In this document: piece by piece, positions 47,024-56,713 of the stretch
How positions within the stretch are numbered: position 1 is the first letter of the stretch
Layout: every line of letters begins with the position of its first letter
NCBI RefSeq assembly: GCF_004762045.1
Contig: NZ_SJOM01000007.1
Coordinates: 124,001 to 188,000 of the forward strand
Length of the DNA: 64,000 nucleotides
Source: Mycobacterium sp. DL99
GTDB taxonomy: Bacteria; Actinomycetota; Actinomycetes; Mycobacteriales; Mycobacteriaceae
Direction of reading: 5' to 3'
Translations under genes and position numbers: made by a program
The notes under the pieces: generated by a model
Told to the model about the DNA's origin: nothing
Database searches by the model: none
Seen by the model: only the letters and a program-made list of their open reading frames with translations

Positions 47024-47490
47024 GCGCGCGCGACACCCAGCGGGCCCGCGTCTATGCCGCGGAGCAGTTCGTGCGGACCATGTTCGACCGTGCGGCACAA
47101 CACAGTTCGCGGGCCATCGACTTTTTCGGCACCTCGCTCACCTTGCCTCCGGAGGCGAAATTCGGGTCGGTGGACTCGGTGCAGCGCTATGTTGACGACG
47201 TCGTCGCCCGGGTCGGTGCTGATCCGGTCGCCGTGCGTCGCCGTCGGGGCGTGACTGCTGCGCATTACGAGCTGATCGACGGCAAAGCCGTCATCGCCGT
47301 GCCCGAGCGCGACACCTGGGCACTGCGGGAGTTGGTGGTACTGCACGAACTTGCCCATCACCTGAGCCATGCGGACCCGCCCCACGGACCGGACTTCGTC
47401 GCGACCCACATCGAGCTGTGCACAGCGATCATAGGGCCGGAGGTCGGGCTGGTGCTTCGGATGGTCTACGGAAAAGAAGGTGTGGTCTGA
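47020..47490 (+). CDS. TIGR04338-family zinc metallohydrolase-like protein (Rv0185-like)
   Basis: A 156-residue protein with the zinc-metallopeptidase motif HELAHHLSH (HExxH plus a further His) at about residue 108-116, followed by HGPDFVATHIELC with candidate third ligands. It is one of the mycobacterial TIGR04338 proteins of unknown substrate and has no signal peptide. It is translationally coupled to the DUF2786 gene. M. tuberculosis has bglS (Rv0186) after it; here the O-methyltransferase follows within 22 bp. Confidence 0.88.
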   Translation: MSARDTQRARVYAAEQFVRTMFDRAAQHSSRAIDFFGTSLTLPPEAKFGSVDSVQRYVDDVVARVGADPVAVRRRRGVTAAHYELIDGKAVIAVPERDTWALRELVVLHELAHHLSHADPPHGPDFVATHIELCTAIIGPEVGLVLRMVYGKEGVV

Positions 47491-47512
47491 ATCTGCGGCT
47501 AGCCTGGCGCAC

Positions 47513-48169
47513 ATGACCGAACCCCGCGATGTCGACCTCATGTTCAACGAGGTACTGCGCACCGAGGACGAGGCGCTGGTCGCGGCGCGCCAATCCGCAC
47601 AGGACGCCGACATGCCCGCCATCGAGGTGTCGGCCCAGCACGGCAAGCTGTTGTCGCTGCTGGCCACGATCTCCGGGGCGCGACGGGCGCTCGAGATCGG
47701 CACACTCGCCGGTTACAGCACCATCAACCTGGCCCGCGGCGTCGGACCGGACGGCAGCGTCGTCACGCTCGAGTACGAGCCGCGCCATGCCGAGGTGGCC
47801 CAGGCCAATCTGGTCCGGGCCGGTGTCGCCGACCGCGTCGAGGTGATCGTCGGTGCCGCCCTCGACACGCTGCCCCGGTTGGCCGAGCGTGGCGATGTCT
47901 TCGACCTCGCCTTCATCGACGCCGACAAGGAGAACAACGTCCACTACGTCGAGTGGGCCATCAAACTGGGCCGGCCGGGCTCGATCATCGTGGTGGACAA
48001 CGTAACCCGGTTCGGGCGGGTACTGGCGCCCGCAGCCGACGACCAGCAGGCGCGTGCCGTGCGCGACATGCTGGAGATGATGGGTAGCCATCCGCGACTG
48101 GATACGGCCGCCATCCAAACCGTGGGTACCAAGGGCTGGGACGGCTTCGCTGTCGCGCTGGTTAGGTAA
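47513..48169 (+). CDS. SAM-dependent O-methyltransferase (Rv0187-like)
   Basis: A 218-residue catechol/caffeoyl-CoA-type O-methyltransferase. ALEIGTLAGYSTINLARGV is SAM motif I, VVTLEYEPRHAEVAQANL motif II, and DLAFIDADKENNVHYVEWA and IIVVDNVTRFGRV contain the metal-binding Asp/Asn residues. It methylates small hydroxylated compounds with Mg2+. TAGCCT (47500-47505) is a -10 box 7 nt before ATG 47513, so the mRNA is leaderless. It is followed by a long palindrome and converges with mmpL. Confidence 0.93.
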   Translation: MTEPRDVDLMFNEVLRTEDEALVAARQSAQDADMPAIEVSAQHGKLLSLLATISGARRALEIGTLAGYSTINLARGVGPDGSVVTLEYEPRHAEVAQANLVRAGVADRVEVIVGAALDTLPRLAERGDVFDLAFIDADKENNVHYVEWAIKLGRPGSIIVVDNVTRFGRVLAPAADDQQARAVRDMLEMMGSHPRLDTAAIQTVGTKGWDGFAVALVR

Positions 48170-48187
48170 CCGCCCCCTCAAACACCG

Positions 48188-48245
48188 CGAGCGACCGCGA
48201 ATGTACGCAATTCACAGTGTGTTGGCGTACAGACACGGTCGCTCG
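48188..48245. terminator. Long palindromic hairpin between O-methyltransferase and mmpL genes
   Basis: Nested inverted repeats: CGAGCGACCG (48188-48197) / CGGTCGCTCG (48236-48245) and inner TGTACGC (48202-48208) / GCGTACA (48225-48231). It sits between convergent genes and lacks T-runs. It probably terminates both; the sequence resembles interspersed intergenic palindromes of mycobacteria. Confidence 0.7.
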
Positions 48246-48262
48246 GGGTGCTGGGGGAGCTA

Positions 48263-51163
48263 CTAGGCCAGGGAGTCCTGCGGCTCGCGCTGGACCGGCT
48301 TGGGCCAGGGCTCGGGCTTGGGCCGCTGACGCACCCGTTGCGGCCACCAGAACCACTTGCCCATCAGGGCCGCGATCGACGGGGTCATGAAGGACCGGAT
48401 GACCAGGGTGTCGAACAGCAGGCCCAGGCCGATCGTGGTGCCGACCTGGCCGATCACGGCGAGCTCGCTGACCGCCATCGACATCATGGTGAACGCGAAC
48501 ACCAGGCCCGCCGAGGTGACCACCGACCCGGTGCCGCCCATGGCGCGGATGATGCCGGTGTTCAAGCCGGCGTGGATCTCCTCCTTGAACCGGGCGACCA
48601 GTAGCAGGTTGTAGTCCGCACCGACGGCCAACAGGATGATCACCGACATGGCCAGCACCATCCAGTGCAGTTCCAGGCCGATCAGGTGCTGCCAGATCAG
48701 CACCGACAGACCGAAGGATGCGCCGAGGGACAGCACCACCGTGCCGACGATGACCGCGGCGGCCACCATGCTGCGCGTGAGGATCAGCATGATGATGAAA
48801 ATCAGGCAGAGCGAGGCGATTCCGGCGATCAGCAGGTCGTAGTTGGCGCCTTCCTGCATGTCCTTGAACATGGCCGCGGTACCGCCGAGGTAGATCTTGG
48901 ATCCCTCCAGTGGGGTGCCCTTGATCGCCTCCTTGGCGGCCAGCTTGATGGGTTCGACGTGAGCGACCCCTTCGGGGCTCATCGGGTCGCCCTCGTGGCT
49001 GATGATGAACCGCACCGCATGCCCGTCCGGGGACAGGAACATCTTCATGCCGCGCTTGAAGTCCGGATTGTCGAAGGTCTCCGGCGGCAGGTAGAACGAG
49101 TCGTCGTTCTTCGCCTTGTCGAAGGCCTGCCCCATGGCGGTGGAGTTGTCCTGCATCGCCGCCATCTGATCCTGCATGCCGCCCTGGGTGGCCTGCATGG
49201 TCAGCATCATGGTCTTCATCGTCTTCATGGTCGCGATCATGGGTTGCATGTTCGCGATCATCACCGGGATGAGGGCGTTCATCTTGTCCATGTCCGGGAC
49301 GATCTGCTCGAAATCGGCTGTCATGGTGTCGACGCCGTCGAGGGTGTCGAACACCGAGCGCATCGACCAGCACATCGGGATGTCGTAGCAGTGCGGTTCC
49401 CAGTACAGGTAGTTGCGGATCGGCCGGAAGAAATCGTCGAAATCCGAGATGTGGTCGCGGAGTTCCTTGATGTCGTCGACCATGCCGTGCATCTTGCCGA
49501 CCATGCTGTTCATGACGTCGCGCATCTGCTCCATGAGCGCGATCATCTTGTCCATCGTGTCGATGGTGATCTGCATTTCGTCGGCCTGCTTGAGCATGTC
49601 GGCCATGCGGTCCTGCATGTACTTCTGATTCATGGTCTGGGTCGTGCCCTGCATGCTGATGTTGAACGGGATCGAGGTGTGCTCGATCGGCGTTCCCTGC
49701 GGGCGCGTGATGGCCTGGACCCGGGAGACGCCCGGCACTCCGACGATGCGTTTCGCGATCCGCTCGATCACCAGGAAGTCGGCGGAATTGCGCAGATCGT
49801 GATCGCTCTCGATCAGCAGCAGTTCGGGGTTCATCCGGGCCGGGGAGAAGTGCCGGTCGGCGGCGGCGTAGCCGGTGTTGGCCGGCAGATCGGCAGGCAG
49901 GTACTTGCGGTCGTTGTAGTTGGTCTTGTACCCGGGCAGGGTCAACAGACCGATCAGCGAGATGGCGATGGTGGCGATCAGGATCGGTCCGGGCCAGCGC
50001 ACCACCGCGGCACCGATCTTGCGCCAACCGCGGGTCCGCATGGCCCGCTTGGGTTCCAGCGTCTTGCCGAATTTGGTGGCCACCGTGATGATCGCCGAGC
50101 CGAGGGTGAGCGCGACCAGCACCACCATGACCATGCCGATGGCCAGCGGGATACCGAGCGACTGGAAGTAGGGCAGGCGCGTGAAGTGCAGACAGAACGT
50201 GGCGCCGGCGATGGTCAGGCCCGAGCCCAGGATGACGTGGGCGGTGCCGTGGAACATCGTGTAGTACGCCGACTCTCGGTCTTCACCGACACTTCGGGCC
50301 TCTTGATATCGGCCTATCAGGAAGATCGCGTAGTCCGTGGAGGCCGCGATGGCCAGCATCACCAACAGGTTGGTGGCGAATGTCGAGAGCCCGATGATGT
50401 TGTAGTAGCCCAGAAACGCCACCAGGCCGCGGGCGGCCGACAGTGACAACACCACCATGAACAGGGTGAGGATCACGGTCACGATGGAGCGGTAGACCGA
50501 CAGCAACATGACGATGATGACCACGAACGTCAGCGCGGTGATCATCTCAAGGCTGCGGTTACCGGCGATCTCCTGATCGGCGGCCATCGCCGCCGGGCCG
50601 GTCACGTAGGCCTTGACGCCGTCCGGCGCCTGGACGCTCTGGACGATCTTCTCGGTGGCCTCGACCGATTCGTTGGCCAGCGCCTCGCCCTGGTTACCGG
50701 CGGTGTAGACCTGCACGTAGGCCGACAGGCCGTCGGAGCTCTGCGCGCCGGAGGCGGTCAGCGGGTCGCCCCAGAAATCCTGGACGTGCTCGATGTGCTT
50801 CTTGTCGGCCTCGAGCTTTTCGACGATCTGGTCGTAGTACTTGTGTGCGTCATCGCCCAGCGGCTTGTCGCCCTCGATGACGACCATGACCGAGCTGTTG
50901 GACTTGAACTCCTGGAACACCTCGCCGACGCGCTTCATGGCGATCATCGACGGCGCATCGTCCGGCGTCATCGACACCGAACGCATCTTCCCCACTTCCT
51001 CGAGCTGGGGAACGATCACGTTCAGGAACGCGATGACGGCGATCCACGCCAGGATGATCGGGATGGCCAGGCGCCGGATCCACTTGGCGATCCCGCCGTG
51101 GTTGCTGTGCTGCGGTGTGGAGGCGACCGGGATCGAGTCGGTCGGGGTGTCGTAATTGCTCAT
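48263..51163 (-). CDS. MmpL-family RND transporter (MmpL4/5-like)
   Basis: A 966-residue RND-superfamily exporter. It has a first transmembrane helix (~residues 32-52), a periplasmic porter domain, helices 2-6 around 200-370 ([22 protein letters not shown] is the typical loop), a second large periplasmic domain that includes an unusually Met/Gln-rich coiled stretch (about residues 500-670, e.g. [16 protein letters not shown]), and helices 7-12. [28 protein letters not shown] and [16 protein letters not shown] match MmpL4. The paired mmpS gene fixes it in the MmpS4/L4-MmpS5/L5 group, which exports siderophores and drugs or GPLs. The exact substrate is not visible. The start overlaps the mmpS stop. 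Confidence 0.94.
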   Translation of the reverse strand: MSNYDTPTDSIPVASTPQHSNHGGIAKWIRRLAIPIILAWIAVIAFLNVIVPQLEEVGKMRSVSMTPDDAPSMIAMKRVGEVFQEFKSNSSVMVVIEGDKPLGDDAHKYYDQIVEKLEADKKHIEHVQDFWGDPLTASGAQSSDGLSAYVQVYTAGNQGEALANESVEATEKIVQSVQAPDGVKAYVTGPAAMAADQEIAGNRSLEMITALTFVVIIVMLLSVYRSIVTVILTLFMVVLSLSAARGLVAFLGYYNIIGLSTFATNLLVMLAIAASTDYAIFLIGRYQEARSVGEDRESAYYTMFHGTAHVILGSGLTIAGATFCLHFTRLPYFQSLGIPLAIGMVMVVLVALTLGSAIITVATKFGKTLEPKRAMRTRGWRKIGAAVVRWPGPILIATIAISLIGLLTLPGYKTNYNDRKYLPADLPANTGYAAADRHFSPARMNPELLLIESDHDLRNSADFLVIERIAKRIVGVPGVSRVQAITRPQGTPIEHTSIPFNISMQGTTQTMNQKYMQDRMADMLKQADEMQITIDTMDKMIALMEQMRDVMNSMVGKMHGMVDDIKELRDHISDFDDFFRPIRNYLYWEPHCYDIPMCWSMRSVFDTLDGVDTMTADFEQIVPDMDKMNALIPVMIANMQPMIATMKTMKTMMLTMQATQGGMQDQMAAMQDNSTAMGQAFDKAKNDDSFYLPPETFDNPDFKRGMKMFLSPDGHAVRFIISHEGDPMSPEGVAHVEPIKLAAKEAIKGTPLEGSKIYLGGTAAMFKDMQEGANYDLLIAGIASLCLIFIIMLILTRSMVAAAVIVGTVVLSLGASFGLSVLIWQHLIGLELHWMVLAMSVIILLAVGADYNLLLVARFKEEIHAGLNTGIIRAMGGTGSVVTSAGLVFAFTMMSMAVSELAVIGQVGTTIGLGLLFDTLVIRSFMTPSIAALMGKWFWWPQRVRQRPKPEPWPKPVQREPQDSLA

Positions 51164-51588
51164 GCAGATTTCACCAAGCAGAAGGTCTGGGCGTTCACGC
51201 CGTTGGAGGTTCTCTCGTCCTTGAGTTCGTCATCGACGGTGATGCGGCAGCTGATCGTGCTGCCGTCGCCCTGGGCCACGATGTTGGGGAACACCGACGG
51301 GGCAGTGGATTCCAACCGCAGCGTCCACGGCAGGGTCACCCCATCGATGCGCTGGGGCTGAGCGTCGAGATCGAGATAGTTCACGTCCGCGGTCGCGCCG
51401 GGCTCGCCGTAGATCTCATAGACCACGACTTTGGGGTCGAACGGTTTGGTGTCATCGACCTTGGCGCTGGAGATGCCGGAGCCGCCGCCTGCGCCGAAGA
51501 ACGTGCGTACCCGCATCACCGTGAACCCGCCCACCAACACCACCACGATGATGATGAACGGAATCCAGAACCGTCTCAACAGCTTCAT
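51160..51588 (-). CDS. MmpS-family accessory protein
   Basis: A 142-residue MmpS protein with one N-terminal transmembrane helix (about residues 6-26) and a periplasmic beta-sandwich domain. [34 protein letters not shown] is the family signature, and [29 protein letters not shown] closes it, with two cysteines probably forming a disulfide. MmpS proteins assist their partner MmpL in export. Its stop overlaps the mmpL start (4 bp). It is preceded in the transcript by a truncated methyltransferase frame that runs into it. Confidence 0.94.
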   Translation of the reverse strand: MKLLRRFWIPFIIIVVVLVGGFTVMRVRTFFGAGGGSGISSAKVDDTKPFDPKVVVYEIYGEPGATADVNYLDLDAQPQRIDGVTLPWTLRLESTAPSVFPNIVAQGDGSTISCRITVDDELKDERTSNGVNAQTFCLVKSA

Positions 51589-52174
51589 ATTCGCTGGTCG
51601 GCCTTTCGGAGGTCAGGTACGCGGTGACGTACCGGCTAGCTGCGAAGCTCCATTGCCACTTCGTGATCATGTCGGCGTCGGCGGATTCCCGCCAACTTCT
51701 TTCTACGTCGACATCAGCGGCGACTTCCTCGCCGGAATCGTCCCGGAAGGGACTGACCGATATCTCCGAGATCAGCCGGCTGCCCGGCGCGCTCATGGCG
51801 GTGATGTCGGAGACGAGCCGACGCTGCTCATCCAATGGGATGAAGGGTAGTACGCCTTCCACGCTCCACAGGGTGGTCCGGTCGGCGTCGAATCCGGCCC
51901 CGGTGAGCGCGGCGGGCCAGTTTCCGCTGATGTTGGCGGGGACACCGCGCACGTCAGCCGTGGGTGTGGTGCCGGCCAGGGCGTCGGTCTTGACCTCGAG
52001 GATCGCCGGGTCGTCGACGACGTAGACGGTGGTGCCGGCGGGCCAGGGCAGTTGATATGGACGCGGGTCCAGATCGGAGGCCAGGAAAACCACCTGCTCG
52101 GCGCCGGTCTCGACGGCTGTCATCAGATAGGTGTCGAGGAGGTCCGACGGGTGCGCCACGCATGAGCTCGACAT
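51452..52174 (-). pseudogene. Truncated SAM-dependent methyltransferase (LCMT/TIGR00027 type) heading the mmpS-mmpL operon
   Basis: From about residue 20 the frame matches mid-to-late parts of mycobacterial TIGR00027 methyltransferases: AEQVVFLASDLDPRPYQLPWPAGTTVYVVDDPAILEVK, WPAALTGAGF, WSVEGVLPFIP, ITAMSAPGSRL. About 95 N-terminal residues are missing, and the SAM motif Gly is changed (ASDLDPR for ASGLDSR). Homology stops near 51610, after which the frame continues as nonsense inside mmpS. Yet ATG 52174 has a strong GGGGAGGA ribosome-binding site 6 nt upstream, so it is probably translated. It may be a decayed gene whose leader now serves mmpS. Confidence 0.65.
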
Positions 52175-52232
52175 CAGCACTCCTCCCCGCAGCTCTCCTT
52201 GCCGGATGTAAAGTGAAACCTATACAGTCGGC

Positions 52233-52251
52233 TAACTTCGATCAAGTTAGT
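52233..52251. promoter_or_regulatory. Operator-like inverted repeat between mmpS operon and tetR
   Basis: CTAACTT (52233-52239) - CGATC - AAGTTAG (52245-52251), a perfect 7-bp inverted repeat in an AT-rich island between the divergent truncated-methyltransferase/mmpS/mmpL operon and tetR. It is the best candidate binding site for that TetR protein. Confidence 0.6.
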
Positions 52252-52313
52252 TCGTTTAATTGACGGTGTGATCTAGCACCCTTGGGTACGCTCAGCGCGA
52301 CGAAGGGACAGGT

Positions 52314-52886
52314 GTGGCAAAGGCTGTGGCGCCGCGTGGCTTTGCCCGCGAGCGGGTGCTGGAAGCGGCGTTGAGCCTGTTCGCCGAGCACGGTGTCAAC
52401 GGCACGTCGCTGCAGATGATCGCCGACCGCCTCGGCGTCAGCAAGGCTGCTGTCTATTACCAGTTCCATTCCAAGGACGAGATCGCGCTGGCGGTCATCC
52501 AGCCGGTCTTCGACGACATGATGCGGTTGGTCCGCATCGCCGAGGCGATGTCCACGCCGGAGGCCCGGCGGGAGGCCGCGGTCAGCGGCATGGTGGAGAT
52601 GGCGGTGCGGCATCGCCGGGTGACCGCGGTGTTCCACGGCGATCCGGTCATCGACAGCCTGGTGCACAGTCGCGCCGAACTCCAGGACACGATCGAACGG
52701 CTCACCGGGATCCTGCTGGGTCCCGACCCCGACGCCGCCGACCGGATCTGTATGTCGGTGCTCGCCGCCGGTGTCTACGGCAGCGCGACCGATCCGGCGC
52801 TCAACGACGTCACCGACGAGGAGCTGCACCGGGTACTGCTGGACTGTGCGCAGCGGTTGCTGCGCACGCCCGTCGTTCCTGCCTAG
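52314..52886 (+). CDS. TetR family transcriptional regulator
   Basis: A 190-residue TetR repressor. The HTH ERVLEAALSLFAEHGVNGTSLQMIADRLGVSKAAVYYQFHSKDEIALAV lies at about residues 13-60. The C-terminal ligand domain is specific to an unknown effector. GTG 52314 follows AAGGGA by about 6 nt. It is divergent from the mmpS-mmpL operon with an inverted repeat in between, the arrangement of many efflux-pump repressors, so it probably represses mmpS-mmpL and responds to the exported compound (inference). Confidence 0.92.
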   Translation: MAKAVAPRGFARERVLEAALSLFAEHGVNGTSLQMIADRLGVSKAAVYYQFHSKDEIALAVIQPVFDDMMRLVRIAEAMSTPEARREAAVSGMVEMAVRHRRVTAVFHGDPVIDSLVHSRAELQDTIERLTGILLGPDPDAADRICMSVLAAGVYGSATDPALNDVTDEELHRVLLDCAQRLLRTPVVPA

Positions 52887-52893
52887 CCTGTGA

Positions 52894-53829
52894 TCAGTCG
52901 CCGAGCGGTAGCTGGGTGGACAACTCCTCGTGCAGCCCTTGTATCGCCTCCTCGTCGTCCTCGCTGCCGACGTGATGCCCGGCGAACCAGTCCGCGTACT
53001 CGGTGATCTCGCTGAGTCGCCAATCGAGCGCAAACAACTCGACCATGAGCGGGTCGGCACCCAGCCGGTCGGAGCAGCCCGCGGCGATCAGATCTGAGTA
53101 GTCCCGTTCCCGGGGAGCCAGCCGAACGGTCTCCCAGTCAACGAGTTTCAGGAAAGTACCGTGCACCACCTGATTGCCCTCGTGCGGCTCCCCATGCGTC
53201 GGTACCCAGGTGTGCCGTCGGCTTTGCGCCTGCTGCGTGAGTTCGTGGTAGCGCTGGGTCCAGCATTCGATGTCGGAACCGTGCGCGGCCAGCGCGGTGC
53301 GGGCCGCTTCGGCGAACGGCCCCGAGTGCCACGGGTGCTCAGTGCGAAACCGCACCTCCTGGGCGAAGTCGGACGCGACGCGCGGCGACCAATCCCGCAG
53401 CGGCCCGCGGGCGGTCGTTGCGTGAAGCGAGTCGAGTGCGTTGATGACCTTCGTCAGGTGCGCCGGTGCGCGGTACTCGACTTCGGTGGGCGAATGACCG
53501 TCCAGCCAGGGCGTCGCGCTGAGAATGCCGACGCCGGCATCGAGGGTGAACCGCCCCAGCCCGTTACGCAACGGGGCGCACACCATCTCCAGGCCGCCGG
53601 CCGCAAGCTCGGCGGCCGTGGCATACGCGTCTTCCAATGATGCTGCCGAGTGCCGTGTCCCGAGCTGATCCAGGGTGACGAACAGTGTGCCCCCGGCCCC
53701 GGTGGCCCGCCAATGGTGGGCGCCGCCGCCCACCGGAAGGTGCTCGATGTCTTCGACGGCCAGCGACCAATGGTCGGCAAGGGCTTGGGCGATCAGTTCG
53801 TCATTGACCGACGCCGGAGGGGTGCGCAT
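52894..53829 (-). CDS. Aminoglycoside phosphotransferase-like kinase (APH family)
   Basis: A 311-residue protein with the APH/choline-kinase fold. The catalytic loop is WVPTHGEPHEGNQVV (HGxxxxxN-type, with Glu where the catalytic Asp usually stands) and LVDWETVRLAPRERD carries the metal-binding Asp. The Asp-to-Glu change makes phosphotransfer uncertain. ATG 53829 is chosen; TTG 53838 is possible. TATTAT lies about 8 nt upstream, so the leader is very short. It converges with tetR (7 bp apart). Confidence 0.85.
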   Translation of the reverse strand: MRTPPASVNDELIAQALADHWSLAVEDIEHLPVGGGAHHWRATGAGGTLFVTLDQLGTRHSAASLEDAYATAAELAAGGLEMVCAPLRNGLGRFTLDAGVGILSATPWLDGHSPTEVEYRAPAHLTKVINALDSLHATTARGPLRDWSPRVASDFAQEVRFRTEHPWHSGPFAEAARTALAAHGSDIECWTQRYHELTQQAQSRRHTWVPTHGEPHEGNQVVHGTFLKLVDWETVRLAPRERDYSDLIAAGCSDRLGADPLMVELFALDWRLSEITEYADWFAGHHVGSEDDEEAIQGLHEELSTQLPLGD

Positions 53830-53858
53830 GTCCGCCAATAATATTCAGGCGGAGGCAA

Positions 53859-55550
53859 TCATCCCCGCAGCGCCGACGCGAAGATCGCCGGCAGCTTGCC
53901 CCATCCGGGTGCTCCGGCGAAGTCCACCAGCAATCGGCCTGTCGTCGCCGCGGTGCGGTTGTTGACGAACCACGGCGGCTTCGGCGACAACGACCACTCG
54001 CCGCGGAACACCGAACGCGGCGCGGGCCGGAACGGGCCCCGGACCACGGTGCGCTCCGGGCGGTCGAGCAGAAAAGCGTTGTGCACCACGCCGGTTCCGC
54101 TCTGGATGTCGTTGCGTTTGTGTCCGGGGAACGCTCCCCAGGTGGCCGTCGGTGTCAGGTAGCCGACGCCGGTCCAGGCGTTGATCGCGATGGTGCCGTA
54201 GCGCAGCTGCTCGACGAGCCGGTCGAACTTCTCGCCGAGGCCGGCGAGGGTGTCCGGGTGGGCGATGATGTTCACTCCGAGGGTGCCGACGAACTCGTCG
54301 TTGGCGACCCGAACGGCCTCCTCGGCGAACTGCTCATCCGGGACGTCGAGTTCGATCACACCGAGCACCGGGCCGAAGTACTCGGTGCACAACAGTGCTT
54401 CGCGATCGGCTGGATCGACCACCAGGACCCGGGCACCCCGCGAGCCCAGGTGCTGTGCATCCGGATACGACGTGTCCGCGCTGGCCACCCTGACGTCGGA
54501 GCCGGGGTAGTAGGCGGCCCGGGCCGGCGCGTCGTTGACGGCCTTGCGGACGGCGGCGATGAACTCGTCGCGCTGCGCCCAGTGCTTGGGCAGCACCACC
54601 ACCTGCGCGGCCACACAGTTGTAACCGTTGTTGTGCAGTCGTTGCGTGGCAACGTGATTGGCCTGAAACTCGATGTCGGCCCTGCTCCACGTGCCGGGCA
54701 AGACGATCGTCGGCGACACCCCGCCGAGTTCGGCGGTCATCTCCTTGTCGAGCACCGGCTCGTCGGCCGCCTTGCGCCGGGCACCCTCTTCCCCGGTGCC
54801 GAACACGATGGCGTCGTAGGTCAGGGCGCTACCCGTCATGTGCACGTGGTCGACGAGCTTGTGCCGCACCAGATATGTGCCGGCCTCGGCGCCGCCGGTC
54901 AGAATGCGTACCGCGCCGATCGCGATGAACGGGGCCAGCACCTTGGTCAGCACCGGCAGCAACGGATCGGTTATCGGGTTGAGCTTGAGGGCCACGACGC
55001 GGTTGTTGGCGTAGAGCTCGTAGATGGTGTCCAGCGGGGCGATCGAGAAGATGTTGCCCGCGCCCAGAACCGCGCCCACGCCGTTGGTGCGGGACGGGTC
55101 GCGTTGGGCCAGACCGGCCGACCGAATTGCCTCGGCCTTCTCGATCCCGGGTTGCAGCCATACCTCAGCGCTGAACCCGGACAACAGCAGCTGGTCGAAG
55201 GTGTTGAGCGGCAGGGCCTTTACCGTGGTCCGGCCGCTCGGGGCGTAACCGAACTCGGCACCGTCGAGCGGGCTGCGGCCCGATTCGAGTTTCGCCAGGC
55301 TTTCCGACAGGGCGCCCAGCCCGGCAGCCAGCGAGTACGGGCCGGACATCCACTCCTCGCCGACCAGCGGCGAGGACGGGTCCAGTTGTTTGATCCCGAC
55401 GGCAGCGTCGACCCACTCGGCGGCATGGCGCACCGTCAGTGCGCGCACCTCGTCGAGCAATCCGCGGCGGGCCGCCAATGACAGGGAAGCCCAGGTCTTT
55501 TCGCCCTCGACGAGTTCCTCGAGGGCCTCGTCGATCTGCGTTTCGGTCAT
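53859..55550 (-). CDS. Aldehyde dehydrogenase family protein
   Basis: A 563-residue NAD(P)-dependent aldehyde dehydrogenase-like enzyme. The catalytic Cys is in HNNGYNCVAAQVVVLP, the general-base Glu in TAELGGVSPTIVLPG, and GAGNIFSIAPLDTIYEL and KLNPITDPL supply the cofactor site. It is longer than typical (~480-500 aa), with extra N-terminal and C-terminal segments. ATG 55550 is 1 nt after the stop of the MpaB-like gene, so both come from one transcript controlled by the divergent TetR. It may oxidise an aldehyde produced by the partner oxygenase. Confidence 0.9.
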   Translation of the reverse strand: MTETQIDEALEELVEGEKTWASLSLAARRGLLDEVRALTVRHAAEWVDAAVGIKQLDPSSPLVGEEWMSGPYSLAAGLGALSESLAKLESGRSPLDGAEFGYAPSGRTTVKALPLNTFDQLLLSGFSAEVWLQPGIEKAEAIRSAGLAQRDPSRTNGVGAVLGAGNIFSIAPLDTIYELYANNRVVALKLNPITDPLLPVLTKVLAPFIAIGAVRILTGGAEAGTYLVRHKLVDHVHMTGSALTYDAIVFGTGEEGARRKAADEPVLDKEMTAELGGVSPTIVLPGTWSRADIEFQANHVATQRLHNNGYNCVAAQVVVLPKHWAQRDEFIAAVRKAVNDAPARAAYYPGSDVRVASADTSYPDAQHLGSRGARVLVVDPADREALLCTEYFGPVLGVIELDVPDEQFAEEAVRVANDEFVGTLGVNIIAHPDTLAGLGEKFDRLVEQLRYGTIAINAWTGVGYLTPTATWGAFPGHKRNDIQSGTGVVHNAFLLDRPERTVVRGPFRPAPRSVFRGEWSLSPKPPWFVNNRTAATTGRLLVDFAGAPGWGKLPAIFASALRG

Positions 55551-55551
55551 C

Positions 55552-56637
55552 TCAGCTCGCGCTCTTGTCGAATTGCACCAGTGCGTCGTGGTGGTTGTGG
55601 GCATACGGGGTGGGGCCGTCGCCCGTCTCCCGTTTGGCCACGATCGCAGCGTACTGCTCGAACGGAGTGGTCCGGTCCCATTTGGCCCTGGCCTCGGCCG
55701 GGGAGTAGGTCACGGTGTTCTTGGCCGGGATACCCAGCAGTGTGGGGCCGACGATCGCGGTGGTGTGCGGCGTGGTCAGGTCCAGCATCGCCAGTTCCAA
55801 CCGCGGATAGGCGGCGACGGCCTTCAGGAAGGGGCGCACCACAGCGCGTGCCGCGACGTCGGCTATCCGGCGTTGCGGGATACCTCCCAACCGCCGCATC
55901 CACTGCGGCATGGTCGCGATGATGGCGGCGCGCATCGGGACGTTGAATGCCTTGCGCAGCCAGTGCGGCATCCGCTCGGGCAGGATGTGATAGCCCAGGT
56001 CGACCAGGTAATCCATCATCCGCTGGGCAACTTCGGAGCCGACCAGATCGGCCCGGTTGCTCTCGAAGTACTCGCGGATGCCCTCACGGGTGCGCGGCAC
56101 GTCGTCGGGATTGATGGTCTGGAACTCGGCGGCTCGCGCGCATTCCTCCCAGTACTGGCTCTCCTCGGCCGGCGAGAGCTTGCCCGGGCCGAACATCTCG
56201 TAGCTGTACAGGATCGAGTGCCACGCGGTCAGGTGGATCCACAGCTGGGAGTGCGGATCGTTGGCGTCGAACGGGCGCTTGGTGATCGGCTCGGTGCCGA
56301 CGGCCTTGGAGTGGATCTTGACCAGGATCTCGGACGCATCGAGGACCGACTCGGCATCGCCGAAGGCCACGAGGGCGAAGTACTGCATGGTCCGGTCGTA
56401 GCGCAGTCGCGTGCGCGCGTAGACCTGCCCGGTGGCGTCGACCGCGGCGGCCAGGAACGGGTCGAGGTGCTCGATGGTCACCGCGCGGGAGAAGCCGATC
56501 AGCAGCGAGGTGGGGTAGCTCCACACCTTCCAGGTGGCCGAATCCGGGCCGAAGAAGCCGTAGTCCTCGGCCGGCGCCAACGGTTCGGCGACGGCCGGCA
56601 GGCCCGCTGCTTTGCGAAGTGCGATTACCGCGTCCAT
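55552..56637 (-). CDS. MpaB-like oxygenase family protein (DUF2236)
   Basis: A 361-residue protein of the DUF2236/latex-clearing/MpaB oxygenase family. Family members bind haem b and cleave C=C bonds in rubber or prenyl chains. Seen here are FFGPDSATWKVWSYPTSLLIGFSRAVTIEHLDPFLAAAVDATGQVYARTRLRYDRTM, with likely haem-contact residues, and WIHLTAWHSILYSYE. ATG 56637 is chosen with AAGGGA 9 nt upstream. It is first in an operon with aldehyde dehydrogenase and is divergent from a tetR across a 24-bp perfect inverted repeat. Substrate unknown. Confidence 0.85.
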   Translation of the reverse strand: MDAVIALRKAAGLPAVAEPLAPAEDYGFFGPDSATWKVWSYPTSLLIGFSRAVTIEHLDPFLAAAVDATGQVYARTRLRYDRTMQYFALVAFGDAESVLDASEILVKIHSKAVGTEPITKRPFDANDPHSQLWIHLTAWHSILYSYEMFGPGKLSPAEESQYWEECARAAEFQTINPDDVPRTREGIREYFESNRADLVGSEVAQRMMDYLVDLGYHILPERMPHWLRKAFNVPMRAAIIATMPQWMRRLGGIPQRRIADVAARAVVRPFLKAVAAYPRLELAMLDLTTPHTTAIVGPTLLGIPAKNTVTYSPAEARAKWDRTTPFEQYAAIVAKRETGDGPTPYAHNHHDALVQFDKSAS

Positions 56638-56655
56638 CTGCGTCGTTCCCTTCAA

Positions 56656-56713
56656 AATCAAGTGGTACATGACGTACCAGTCACGCGAATGGTACGTCAT
56701 GTACCACTTGATT
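56656..56713. promoter_or_regulatory. Double TetR operator: 24-bp perfect inverted repeat
   Basis: Two perfectly complementary 24-nt arms, 56656-56679 and 56690-56713, with a 10-nt spacer. Each arm itself contains a dyad: TGGTAC-ATGAC-GTACCA (56663-56679) and TGGTAC-GTCAT-GTACCA (56690-56706), their centres 27 bp apart. This looks like two operator sites for the TetR encoded at 56729, covering both divergent promoters. TAGGGT (56717-56722) is the -10 box of tetR, just outside the right arm. Confidence 0.85.

Noticed and set aside
48162..50446. Large open frames overlapping mmpL on both strands
   Set aside because: His/Arg/Asp-rich low-complexity products with no domains; mmpL has full-length family homology here.
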